From NCBI GenBank assembly GCA_016931365.1, contig JAFGEY010000303.1, positions 1 to 13,378 of the forward strand: 13,378 bases of DNA. The letters run 5' to 3'. The translations under genes were made by a program, and so were the position numbers. The notes under the pieces are model-generated. The model did no database searches. It saw only the letters and a program-made list of their open reading frames with translations, and had not been told where the DNA came from. The stretch's first letter is position 1. Each line of letters starts with the position of its first letter. The DNA comes from Anaerolineae bacterium (GTDB lineage: Bacteria; Chloroflexota; Anaerolineae; JAFGEY01). Positions 6,529-13,263 of this stretch are shown piece by piece.

Positions 6529-6557
6529 ATTGTAACAAAATCGGGGAGGGTTGGCAA
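6529..6557 (-). promoter_or_regulatory. Likely main dnaA promoter
   Basis: On the minus strand TTGCCA (6552-6557) and TACAAT (6529-6534) are each one base from the sigma-70 consensus, with an ideal 17-bp spacer. The start would be near 6522, giving a leader of almost 490 nt to the dnaA ATG. A perfect DnaA box lies 18 bp upstream of the -35. Confidence 0.55.
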
Positions 6558-6575
6558 ATAGCTGAAGCGCTGCTC

Positions 6576-6584
6576 TGTGGATAA
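6576..6584 (-). promoter_or_regulatory. Perfect DnaA box at the dnaA promoter
   Basis: TGTGGATAA on plus equals TTATCCACA on minus. It sits just upstream of the predicted dnaA -35, the position expected for autoregulation of dnaA, and could also be the upstream half of a bipartite origin like those with boxes on both sides of dnaA. Confidence 0.65.
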
Positions 6585-6861
6585 CTCGCCGCGACTACCA
6601 CGGCTCGTAGTTACAGTCAGACTTGAAGCCTGTATCTAGTAGCTGAAAATAGGCTGAGAAAAATTTGCGAATCGATAAAATTTAAGAAATCTTTTGTCAA
6701 CTGATCTCAAGTGGAAAGACCCTAAAGATTTCACAAACCTTTAGGGTCTGCCGAACGCCCCCGCGGCAATAAGCGTGATCGCCACATTTACCCAGCGAAA
6801 TCCCGAGCCGGCAAAATAGGTGGTGACAAAAGAACCGCGTCAAACAGTGCTCAAGGTGGTT
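6585..6861. other. Gene-free divergent region with AT-rich patch and inverted repeat
   Basis: No convincing gene. An AT-rich patch lies at about 6645-6700. A perfect 10-bp inverted repeat GACCCTAAAG 6718-6727 / CTTTAGGGTC 6739-6748 with an 11-nt loop lacks a T tract on either strand, so it looks more like an operator or structural repeat than a terminator. A minus-strand TTGACA at 6695-6700 with a poor -10 (TATCGA, 6672-6677, 17-bp spacing) might be a further promoter reading toward dnaA. Confidence 0.45.
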
Positions 6862-6891
6862 TTGCGCGATGGGCGTCATTTGGGGTACAAT
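6862..6891 (+). promoter_or_regulatory. Candidate promoter of the SDR-lipoprotein pair
   Basis: TTGCGC (6862-6867), 18-bp spacer, TACAAT (6886-6891). The start would be near 6898, about 36 nt upstream of the SDR start codon. Confidence 0.5.
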
Positions 6892-6933
6892 GAGCGCACG
6901 GTTGTTGTAGAGGGTGTCAACAAAGGAGGTCCG

Positions 6934-7737
6934 ATGGATTTGGGATTGAAGAATCGCGTGGCGCTGGTCACAGCAGCGAGCAAAGGGCTGGGTCGCGCGA
7001 CGGCGCTGCTGTTGGCGCAGGAAGGCGCGCGCGTAGCAATCTGTGCCCGTGCCAGAGGCACGCAGGGGCAGGCGGCGCTGAACCGGACGCGCGACGAGAT
7101 TGCCGCGCTTGGCGGCGATGTGCTGGCGCTACAAGCTGATGTCAGCGAACCCGGTGCTGCACAAACGCTGATCGATGCGACGCTGGCCCGCTTTGGCGGC
7201 CTGGACGTGCTGATTGCCAACGCCGGCGGCCCGCCGGCCGGCGGATTTCAGAACTTGTCAGAAAAAGATTGGGAGGCCGCAGTCCAACTGACGCTGATGA
7301 GTTTCGTCCGGCTGTGCAAGGCGGCAATCCCGGTGATGATCAAGTCGGCTGCGGCCAGCATCCTGGCGGTCACTTCGATGAGCGTCAAGCAGCCGCTGGA
7401 CAACCTGATCCTGTCGAACAGCCTGCGTCTGGGCGTGACGGGCATCGTCAAATCGCTGGCCGATGAGTTAGGGCCGGACGGGGTTCGTGTCAACGCCATC
7501 TGCCCCGGCTGGACGCACACCGACCGGGTGGATCATTTGCTCCAGGATCGCGCGGCGCGCAACGGCACCTCGGTCGATGCAGAGGTCGCCCCGATTGCCA
7601 GGGCTGTGCCGCTGGGGAGGCTGGCTTCGCCAGACGAGTTTGCGCGCGCGGCGGCGTTTTTGGTTTCGCCGGCAGCCAGCTATATCACCGGGGTCAGCCT
7701 GCTGGTTGACGGTGGGATGTATCGCGGGGTGATGTGA
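6934..7737 (+). CDS. Atypical short-chain dehydrogenase/reductase (FabG-like) lacking the catalytic Tyr-Lys pair
   Basis: A 267-residue Rossmann-fold protein of classical SDR size. Seen: nucleotide-binding TAASKGLG (13-20, replacing TGxxxGxG), ADV (69-71), IANAGG (94-99, the NNAG position), Ser148/Ser150 at the catalytic serine, RVNAICPGW (185-193), and a FabG-type C-terminus ASYITGVSLLVDGGM. Where YxxxK should be, 11-13 residues after the serine, the sequence is LSNSLRLG, giving Ser161 and Arg165. Some BKR-like SDR subgroups are known to deviate from the catalytic tetrad, so ordinary oxidoreductase chemistry is doubtful although nucleotide binding seems kept. The frame extends upstream to 6820, but ATG 6934 has a near-perfect AAGGAGGT site (6923-6930) and the homology starts there. 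The lipoprotein gene begins one base after the stop codon. Substrate unknown. Confidence 0.88.
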   Translation: MDLGLKNRVALVTAASKGLGRATALLLAQEGARVAICARARGTQGQAALNRTRDEIAALGGDVLALQADVSEPGAAQTLIDATLARFGGLDVLIANAGGPPAGGFQNLSEKDWEAAVQLTLMSFVRLCKAAIPVMIKSAAASILAVTSMSVKQPLDNLILSNSLRLGVTGIVKSLADELGPDGVRVNAICPGWTHTDRVDHLLQDRAARNGTSVDAEVAPIARAVPLGRLASPDEFARAAAFLVSPAASYITGVSLLVDGGMYRGVM

Positions 7738-7738
7738 A

Positions 7739-8722
7739 TTGTTGCATCGTTTTGTTACACATTTATCATTTACGCTAATATGGATTGCCGTCACCGGCTG
7801 CTCAGGATATGTGATGGTCGAGGTGACGCCCCTGTCAGGTACGCCGACGCCGACCGCGCAGATCGAACTGGTCACGGTGACGCCGCGCGCGACGTCAACC
7901 GCTGTGCCGGCGACCCCGCTGCCAACATTTACCGCTACGCCCACGCCGACGCCGGTTATTCACATCGTCCAGGCGGGGGAAACCCTGCTCGATCTGTCGT
8001 ATCAATATGGGGTCAGTGTGCAGGCCTTGATCGAGGTCAACGGCATCGAGAACCCTCGTGCGTTGAGCATCGGGCAAGAATTGATCATCCCGTACGGGGA
8101 TGAAAATCATCTGGAACAACAGCCTACGCCCACACCAACGCCGATGCCGCTGCGTGTGGTCAACGTAGCTTTTCACCAGACGCCGGCCGGAAGCCTGTGG
8201 TGTATGGGCGAGGTCCAGAATGAACGAGACGAGGTCCTGGAGTTCGTCCAGGTGCAGGTGTCGCTGCACAACGCCGATGGCGAGTTGGTCGAGCTGGGAA
8301 CGACGTTTGTGGCGTCCGAGATCGTGCCCGGCCAGGGCGTCGCGCCTTTTGCGCTGCTGCTGCCCGATGTGCCGCTCGGCAGTTGGGCCAGCTATCAGAT
8401 CGTCGTGCGCAGCGCGGAGCCGCTGACCCATTGGGGCGAGCGGTACGGCGACCTGGTCGTGCAAGACCTGCATGGCGAGATGAACGGCAGACTGTTTCAT
8501 GTCGAGGGACTGGTAGCGAACAAGGGTGAGGTCGCGGCGCACCATATCTGCTTGTTTTTCACGCTGTATGCCCGGGATGGCACGGTCGTCGGTGTGCGTC
8601 AGTCAGAAATGCCCGCAGTGATCACTGCCGGCGCGCGCGAACCCTTTGCATTCGACCTTATTCCGCTGGCGCCTGCCGCAGACGCCAGCGCCCTTGCCTG
8701 GGGGCTGGGCAGCGAACCATGA
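7739..8722 (+). CDS. LysM-domain lipoprotein with FxLYD-like domains
   Basis: A 327-residue predicted lipoprotein. A short signal peptide ends in lipobox VTGC (Cys21). A Thr/Pro-rich linker (about 30-72) is followed by one LysM domain (about 74-118; HIVQAGETLLDLSYQYGVSV... to IGQELIIPYG), which binds GlcNAc-containing glycans such as peptidoglycan. After a second TPTPTP linker come two related beta-sandwich-like segments, about 138-223 and 250-310, each with a (C/V)xGxVxN..........V.V.....A(R)DG pattern like FxLYD domains. It is probably anchored to the membrane and holds the cell wall or extracellular material. The start is TTG 7739, with TTG 7742 as an alternative, behind GGGGTG and overlapping the SDR end closely, so translation is probably coupled. 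Why an SDR is paired with it is unknown. Confidence 0.75.
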   Translation: MLHRFVTHLSFTLIWIAVTGCSGYVMVEVTPLSGTPTPTAQIELVTVTPRATSTAVPATPLPTFTATPTPTPVIHIVQAGETLLDLSYQYGVSVQALIEVNGIENPRALSIGQELIIPYGDENHLEQQPTPTPTPMPLRVVNVAFHQTPAGSLWCMGEVQNERDEVLEFVQVQVSLHNADGELVELGTTFVASEIVPGQGVAPFALLLPDVPLGSWASYQIVVRSAEPLTHWGERYGDLVVQDLHGEMNGRLFHVEGLVANKGEVAAHHICLFFTLYARDGTVVGVRQSEMPAVITAGAREPFAFDLIPLAPAADASALAWGLGSEP

Positions 8723-8740
8723 CCCAATCTACACATTTGT

Positions 8741-8788
8741 TGTACACTCGGTACACGTTTGGATGATTTCGTTTGCTTTTTGGATGAT
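8741..8788 (+). promoter_or_regulatory. Operator-like repeats upstream of and inside the importer promoter
   Basis: Two elements. An inverted repeat TGTAC (8741-8745) N5 GTACA (8751-8755), and a perfect 10-bp direct repeat TTTGGATGAT at 8758-8767 and 8779-8788, starts 21 bp apart (two helical turns). The second copy lies in the spacer between the predicted -35 and -10 of the solute-binding-protein promoter, the classic place for a repressor site. Confidence 0.5.
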
Positions 8789-8801
8789 CGCATGGTAAAA
8801 T
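8773..8801 (+). promoter_or_regulatory. Promoter of the ABC importer operon
   Basis: TTGCTT (8773-8778), 17-bp spacer, extended -10 TGG TAAAAT (hexamer 8796-8801). Start near 8808, leaving a leader of about 150 nt. Confidence 0.55.
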
Positions 8802-8882
8802 AAGGCATCAAAATCAGGTTTACATGTCATATTTTTGCCTCACAAGAAGGAGGAGTTTGCGTAACGATTGGCGTATCGATGG

Positions 8883-8920
8883 TATCCTGCTGTTGGGGTG
8901 CGCACCCAAGACAATGGATA
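8883..8920 (+). other. Hairpin in the 5' leader of the importer operon
   Basis: TATCC (8883-8887) pairs with GGATA (8916-8920). Inside it TTGGG (8893-8897) pairs with CCCAA (8905-8909), around the palindrome GGGTGCGCACCC (8896-8907). A decoy Shine-Dalgarno run AAGGAGGAG lies upstream at 8847-8855, while the true one lies at 8949-8956, so the hairpin separates two purine-rich runs. Regulatory role is speculative. Confidence 0.4.
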
Positions 8921-8961
8921 TCAAGTTGATGTTTTCAAATTTCTCTCAGGAGGAGAACACA

Positions 8962-10815
8962 ATGTTTACCAAAAAGTGGAGCATTTTGCTCGCTCTGGTG
9001 GTTATCAGCACGTTGGTTTTGGCGGCGTGCCAGCCGCAGACGGTGATCGTCGAAAAAGAGGTCACCAAAGAGGTGGTCAAGGAAGTTGAAAAAGAGGTCA
9101 CCAAAGAGGTGGTCAAGGAAGTTGAAAAAGAGGTCACCAAGGTCGTTGAGAAGGAAGTTCAGGTCGAAGTGACGCCAACCCCAACCCCCATTCCCCAGGG
9201 CGGGTTCTTGAATTTCTCCACCTTTGCCGACGCCGACATCCTCAACTCGCTGCTTTCCAGCGACAGTTCATCGAGCGATTTCGAGAGCTATATGTTCGAA
9301 GCCGCGTTCGAGACTGACCCCTGGACCGGCGAGACGATCCCCGGCCTGGTCGAGAGCTGGGATGTGACCGACGGCAACAAGACCGTCGTCTTCCACGTCC
9401 GCCAGGGCCCCAAGTGGACCGATGGCGAGCCGATCACGGCCAAGGACTTTAAATTCATGTTCGACGCGCTGATGGCCGTCGATGACGAGGGCAACCCCGT
9501 CTTGATCGAAAGCCCCCGCCTGGACATGGTCGAATACGTCGAGACGATCGAACTGGTCGACGACTATACGCTCAAAGTCACCTACACTGAGCCGATCTGC
9601 ACCAACTTTGAGGCGTTGAGCCTGGCCTGGCTGCCGAGCCACGTCTTCCTCGCGGATCCCGATTTCACCTTTGCCGACCTGATCGAGCACCCCTTCAACT
9701 GGGAACCGACCGTGTTCAGCGGTCCGTTCATGTTCAAGGAATGGGTCAAGGACGATCACTATACCGTGGTGCGCAACCCCGATTACTACAAGGGCGCGCC
9801 CTACCTGGATGGCATTGTAGTCCGCATCGTTGCCAACACGACGGTTGAGAAAGAGATGTTCAAGGCCGGCGAGATTGACCTCGTCGGTGTTGACCCGAAA
9901 TTCCTGACCGAACTCGAGCAGGTTCCGTTCGCGGACATCTATAAATTCTTCCGCACCGCCTACGACTATATCGGCCTGCAGCAGGGCGACCCGACCAACC
10001 CGCAGCCGCGTCTGAACGATGACGGCACGGTGAACGAAGAGCACGGCGAGCACCCGATCCTGATCAAAAAGGAAGTCCGTCAGGCGCTGGTGTACGCAAT
10101 CGACCGCAACAGCATCATCAACAAGGTGCGCATGGGCCAGGCCGCGCCGATCGAGGCACATGTCATCCCCACCTACGGCTGGGCCTTCAACGATGAACTC
10201 GAATCGCGTAACTATGATACCGCCAAAGCGGCCGAGATGCTTGACGCGGCCGGCTGGGTGCTGCCCGAAGGGGCCAAGTATCGCGTCTGCCAGGGCTGCG
10301 GCACCGCGCCCGATGGCACGCCGATGAAACTGAACCTCAAGACGAACGCCGGCAACGAAGTGCGCGAGCAGATCATCCAGATCGCGCAGCAGCAGTGGGG
10401 CCTGGTGGGCGTCGAGGTCGAGATCGAGGCGATGGAATGGAACGCCTACCTGGATGTCCTCTTGGGCCAGAACTTTGACGCCGTCTGCATCGGTTGGACC
10501 GGTGTCGACCCCGACAATGAGACGCTCTTCTTTGCCAAGTACGACGTCCCCGGCGGCGGTTTCAACTTTACCTCCTTCTACCGGCCGGACTATGAGCCGA
10601 TGGAGCTTGAAGCCAAGACCGTGGAAGGCTGCGCTTACGAGGACCGCGGCGCGATCTATAAGGAAATCCAGGAGATTTTCTACGACGAAGTGCCGTACGT
10701 CTTTTTGTATGCCACCCGCGCGATCACGGCGATCAATGACCGGATCGGCAACGTGAACCCCGCTCCGTGGAGCACGCTCTACAACGTCCACGAGTGGTAC
10801 ATCATCGGCGATTAA
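8962..10815 (+). CDS. ABC transporter family 5 solute-binding lipoprotein (peptide/oligopeptide type)
   Basis: A 617-residue extracellular receptor that delivers peptides or similar solutes to the permeases encoded downstream. The signal peptide ends in lipobox LAAC (Cys23). The mature N-terminus is a Val/Glu/Lys/Thr repeat (about 28-70), three turns of a 12-residue unit, then TPTPTPIP (71-78), a stalk typical of Chloroflexota binding lipoproteins. The SBP_bac_5 fold follows: FETDPWTGETIPGLVESWDV (about 116-135), VFHVRQGPKWTDGEPITAKD (about 143-162), RNPDYYKGAPYLDG (271-284), EVRQALVYAIDRNSI (371-385) and a C-terminal VPYVFLYA. A CQGC motif at 443-446 is unusual in this family. Start: the frame is open back to 8824, but ATG 8962 has AGGAGGAG and begins the signal peptide. 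The ligand cannot be read from sequence. Confidence 0.93.
   Translation: MFTKKWSILLALVVISTLVLAACQPQTVIVEKEVTKEVVKEVEKEVTKEVVKEVEKEVTKVVEKEVQVEVTPTPTPIPQGGFLNFSTFADADILNSLLSSDSSSSDFESYMFEAAFETDPWTGETIPGLVESWDVTDGNKTVVFHVRQGPKWTDGEPITAKDFKFMFDALMAVDDEGNPVLIESPRLDMVEYVETIELVDDYTLKVTYTEPICTNFEALSLAWLPSHVFLADPDFTFADLIEHPFNWEPTVFSGPFMFKEWVKDDHYTVVRNPDYYKGAPYLDGIVVRIVANTTVEKEMFKAGEIDLVGVDPKFLTELEQVPFADIYKFFRTAYDYIGLQQGDPTNPQPRLNDDGTVNEEHGEHPILIKKEVRQALVYAIDRNSIINKVRMGQAAPIEAHVIPTYGWAFNDELESRNYDTAKAAEMLDAAGWVLPEGAKYRVCQGCGTAPDGTPMKLNLKTNAGNEVREQIIQIAQQQWGLVGVEVEIEAMEWNAYLDVLLGQNFDAVCIGWTGVDPDNETLFFAKYDVPGGGFNFTSFYRPDYEPMELEAKTVEGCAYEDRGAIYKEIQEIFYDEVPYVFLYATRAITAINDRIGNVNPAPWSTLYNVHEWYIIGD
9052..9141 (+). 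repeat. 36-bp tandem repeat encoding the Val/Glu/Lys stalk
   Basis: Two identical 36-bp units (9052-9087, 9088-9123) and an 18-bp partial third copy with one change (9124-9141) encode the 12-residue unit EKEVTKEVVKEV. Exact identity at DNA level, including synonymous positions, indicates recent duplication by slippage or recombination. Confidence 0.9.
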
Positions 10816-10827
10816 GTTTCGCATCTT

Positions 10828-10858
10828 GGGTGATGGCGTCTGAACGGCGCCATCACCC
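10828..10858 (+). terminator. Strong hairpin after the solute-binding-protein gene (partial terminator or mRNA stabiliser)
   Basis: Perfect 11-bp stem GGGTGATGGCG (10828-10838) / CGCCATCACCC (10848-10858), 9-nt loop, 13 nt after the stop, followed by GTTTGTGTGT, a poor T tract. In ABC importer operons such hairpins often let the binding protein accumulate well above the permeases by stabilising upstream mRNA or causing partial termination. Confidence 0.6.
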
Positions 10859-10868
10859 GTTTGTGTGT

Positions 10869-10929
10869 AAACTTCCAAAGTCGGGCGAGCGGCGGTGAAA
10901 TCCATCGTTCGCGTTGGCTTTGGAAGTTT
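10869..10929. repeat. 61-bp inverted repeat
   Basis: AAACTTCCAAAG (10869-10880) and CTTTGGAAGTTT (10918-10929) are perfect 12-bp arms around 37 bp. Within the loop, GCGAGCG and CGTTCGC pair with one G-T wobble. It could be a second transcript hairpin or a small degenerate mobile palindrome. Confidence 0.6.
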
Positions 10930-10955
10930 GTTCTAAAAGCAAGCAAAGGTTACAA

Positions 10956-11057
10956 GTAGGGGCGAGGCATCCCTGACCGGGGTTGATTGGACGAGATTTG
11001 TCCCTTCGGATGCGTACCCGATTGACAGACCAGCGACGAGGGATGCCTCGCCCCTAC
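10956..11057. mobile_element. MITE-like intergenic element with 19-bp terminal inverted repeats
   Basis: GTAGGGGCGAGGCATCCCT (10956-10974) and its exact reverse complement (11039-11057) bound a 64-bp centre with no coding capacity, 102 bp in all. The flanks AGGTT and AACCT extend the symmetry. Termini of the GTAGGGGCG...CGCCCCTAC type recur as dispersed intergenic repeats in Chloroflexota and cyanobacteria (from memory). No clear target-site duplication is visible. It ends 31 bp before the permease start and just ahead of its ribosome binding site. Confidence 0.68.
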
Positions 11058-11088
11058 CGGAAACCTGTTTTCTAGTCAGGAGTAGATC

Positions 11089-12126
11089 ATGACCCGCTAT
11101 TTGATTCGCCGCTTGCTGCAGGCAATCCCGACTTTTTTGGGAATCACGCTGATCACGTTTATTGTGATCAAACTCGCGCCCGGCGATCCGGTGATGCAGA
11201 TGACTTTTGATCCCAAGATCAAGGCCGAGACGCGCGAAAAGATTCGCCAGGGGTTGGGTCTGGACAAGCCGATCATCGTCCAGTACGTCATCTGGCTGAC
11301 CGGCAACGATTGGCTCAACTGGTTTGGCGAACAAACCGAAGACAGGTACATTACCAAAGGCGTGCTGCGCTTTGACTTTGGCAAGTCGTACCTGCAAAAG
11401 CGCCCGGCGATCGACCTGGTCATGGAGCGCGTGCCCAACACGGTGATACTGAACATAGCCTCTTTGATCATCGGCTATCTGATTGGCATCCCGACCGGCG
11501 TGTATGCGGCGGTCAAACAGAACGGTGTGTTCGACAACGTGGCGCGCGTGCTGGCGGTGATCTTTAGCGCCGTGCCCGGCTTTTGGCTCAGTCTGATGGT
11601 GATGCTCATTTTTGCCGTCCAATTCAGCAAATGGGGTTTGCCGAGCATTCCGATGGGTGGGATGTACACGGTAACGCCGAACAATGAGTTCAAGTACAAC
11701 CTGTTCGACCGCCTGGCACACTTGCTGCCGCCGGCGCTGATCCTGGCCACCGGAACCATTTCGGGGTTGTATCGCTTTATGCGCACCGAAGTGCTGGAGG
11801 TAATCCACCAGGATTACATTCGCACGGCGCGGGCCAAGGGCTTGGCCGAGCGCATTGTCAACTTTGTGCACGCCGGACGAAATGCCTTGATTCCCATCGC
11901 CACCTTTTTAGGCCCGACGATCACCGGTTTGCTGGGCGGCTCGGTGATCACGGAGACGATCTGGTCGTGGCCGGGCTTGGGACGGCTCTTTATCGACGCC
12001 AACTTTCAGCGCGACTATCCGATCGTGCTGGCCGGTTTCGTGATCGGCGCCATCGCCGTGATTTTGGGCAATATGCTGTCCGATATTTTCTATGCCGCAT
12101 TTGACCCGCGCATCCGGTTGCACTAG
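11089..12126 (+). CDS. DppB/OppB-like ABC transporter permease
   Basis: A 345-residue inner-membrane permease. It starts at ATG 11089 after CAGGAG. The N-terminus MTRYLIRRLLQAIPTFLGIT, with a first span ending in KLAPGDP (28-34), is the DppB/OppB signature. An extracytoplasmic region at about 40-118 follows, including GLDKPIIVQYVIWL and FDFGKSY. The EAA coupling segment is DYIRTARAKGL (242-252), which contacts the ATPase. GGSVITETIWSWPGLGRL (283-300) and the ending LSDIFYAAFDPRIRL are typical of the subfamily. About six spans are expected. It pairs with the downstream DppC-like protein to form the translocation pore served by the binding lipoprotein encoded upstream. The 273-bp, palindrome-filled gap before it suggests lower expression than the binding protein. 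Confidence 0.95.
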   Translation: MTRYLIRRLLQAIPTFLGITLITFIVIKLAPGDPVMQMTFDPKIKAETREKIRQGLGLDKPIIVQYVIWLTGNDWLNWFGEQTEDRYITKGVLRFDFGKSYLQKRPAIDLVMERVPNTVILNIASLIIGYLIGIPTGVYAAVKQNGVFDNVARVLAVIFSAVPGFWLSLMVMLIFAVQFSKWGLPSIPMGGMYTVTPNNEFKYNLFDRLAHLLPPALILATGTISGLYRFMRTEVLEVIHQDYIRTARAKGLAERIVNFVHAGRNALIPIATFLGPTITGLLGGSVITETIWSWPGLGRLFIDANFQRDYPIVLAGFVIGAIAVILGNMLSDIFYAAFDPRIRLH

Positions 12127-12148
12127 GCCGACGGAGAGGAAAAGAAAA

Positions 12149-13099
12149 ATGGCAACATCCCTGACTTTTGACAAGAATGATGGCTTGAGCGCGCGAGAAC
12201 GCGCCCGGGCAATGCAGGACAGGCTGGACATCGAGCGCGAACCGGTCAGTTATTGGGATATGGTCTGGTTCCAACTGCGCAAAGACAAGTTGACGCTGAT
12301 TGCGTTTGCCATCTTGCTGATACTCTCTGTGCTGTCGTATAGCTCGCCATTGATCAACCAGTACATCCTGAAGGCCGATCCCGATGAGATCGACCTGTTC
12401 AGCACCTATCAAGCGCCCAGCAAAGGGCACTGGCTTGGCCTGGACGAGCTGGGGCGCGACCAGCTGGCCCGACTGCTTTCCGGTGGGCGGATTTCGCTGT
12501 CGGTGGGGATACTGGGCGCGGCGCTGATCATGACCATCGGCGTCTTTTTCGGCGCGGTGGCCGGATACTTTGGCGGCGCTATGGACGATGTGATTATGTG
12601 GTTCATCAACACGATGAGCTCGATCCCTTTCCTGCTCTTTCTGATCATCGTCTGCCAATTGTTCAAACCCAAGTGGTATGTGCTGGTCATTTTTATCGCC
12701 CTGAACGCCTGGATGGGCACCGCCCGTCTGGTGCGCGGCCAGGTGCTATCGGTCAAAGAGCGCGATTACGTGCTCGCCGCCCGGGCGCTCGGCGTGCCGA
12801 TAAGCCGGATCATTGCCAGCCACGTTTTGCCCAACGTGATCCCCATTGTGATCATCCAGACGGCGGGCAGCATCGGGGGCCTGATTTTGACCGAAAGCGC
12901 CCTGAGCTTTTTGGGCCTGGGCGTCCAGCTGCCGACTGCCACCTGGGGCAATATGCTGACCAAGGCGCAGTCTTATTTTACTTTGGGCTCGCACCTGGTC
13001 ATTTTCCCCGGCCTGTTGATCACGACGACGGTGCTGTGTCTGTTCTTGATCGGCGATGGCTTGCGCGACGCGCTCGACCCGATGATGCGCGGGCGGTAG
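12149..13099 (+). CDS. DppC/OppC-like ABC transporter permease
   Basis: A 316-residue partner permease. The start is ATG 12149 with GAGAGGA upstream, 22 bp after the previous stop; the frame is open to 12092 but that extension has no ribosome site. A cytoplasmic OppC-type N-terminus (about 1-47, SYWDMVWFQLRKDKLTLIAF) leads into the first span. Then comes HWLGLDELGRDQLARLLSGGRISL (94-117), the DppC hallmark (LGTDxxGRDxxSRxxxGxRxSL in the family). The EAA segment RDYVLAARALGVPISRII (205-222), then GGLILTESALSFLGLGVQ (243-260) and GDGLRDALDPMMRGR at the end complete the match. No ATPase genes follow; transcription ends at the palindrome at 13111-13143. Confidence 0.95.
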   Translation: MATSLTFDKNDGLSARERARAMQDRLDIEREPVSYWDMVWFQLRKDKLTLIAFAILLILSVLSYSSPLINQYILKADPDEIDLFSTYQAPSKGHWLGLDELGRDQLARLLSGGRISLSVGILGAALIMTIGVFFGAVAGYFGGAMDDVIMWFINTMSSIPFLLFLIIVCQLFKPKWYVLVIFIALNAWMGTARLVRGQVLSVKERDYVLAARALGVPISRIIASHVLPNVIPIVIIQTAGSIGGLILTESALSFLGLGVQLPTATWGNMLTKAQSYFTLGSHLVIFPGLLITTTVLCLFLIGDGLRDALDPMMRGR

Positions 13100-13110
13100 A
13101 CGGAAAATTA

Positions 13111-13143
13111 AAAACCGGGCTTCTTAAGAAGCCCGGTTTTTTT
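13111..13143 (+). terminator. Rho-independent terminator of the importer operon
   Basis: A perfect 30-bp palindrome: AAAACCGGGCTTC (13111-13123), TTAA loop, GAAGCCCGGTTTT (13128-13140), then TTT. It starts 12 bp after the permease stop. The A/T-flanked symmetry makes it potentially bidirectional. Confidence 0.93.
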
Positions 13144-13153
13144 GTGCTGTTGG

Positions 13154-13209
13154 GTAGGGCGGCTTGCCATAGCCGCCACGTTGGGGGCAGGTATGGAAAC
13201 CTGCCCTAC
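13154..13209. repeat. 56-bp GTAGGGC-bounded palindromic element
   Basis: The ends GTAGGGC (13154-13160) and GCCCTAC (13203-13209) are inverted. Between them are two perfect 7-bp hairpins: GGCGGCT 13158-13164 / AGCCGCC 13171-13177 and GGCAGGT 13186-13192 / ACCTGCC 13199-13205. The ends resemble those of the element at 10956-11057, suggesting related dispersed repeats. Confidence 0.6.
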
Positions 13210-13263
13210 TTGGGCAAGGCCCTATTCTTATTTGTAACTGCTCAGCCGCAAAACGCAGCGCCG

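Noticed and set aside
6257..6601. Minus-strand 114-codon frame upstream of dnaA
   Set aside because: Composition is not gene-like, there is no convincing ribosome site, and it would run across the promoter, DnaA box and structured RNA region.
6718..6748. Inverted repeat as a rho-independent terminator
   Set aside because: No T tract on either strand and no gene reading into it; kept only as an inverted repeat.
9268..10905. Long minus-strand open frame (545 codons) opposite the solute-binding protein gene
   Set aside because: It mirrors the codon bias of the true gene, has no ribosome site or recognisable domain, and the plus-strand product is an unmistakable SBP_bac_5 protein.
10933..11871. 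Minus-strand open frame opposite the DppB-like permease
   Set aside because: It crosses the MITE-like element and is antisense to a clear permease; His/Gln-rich with no motif.
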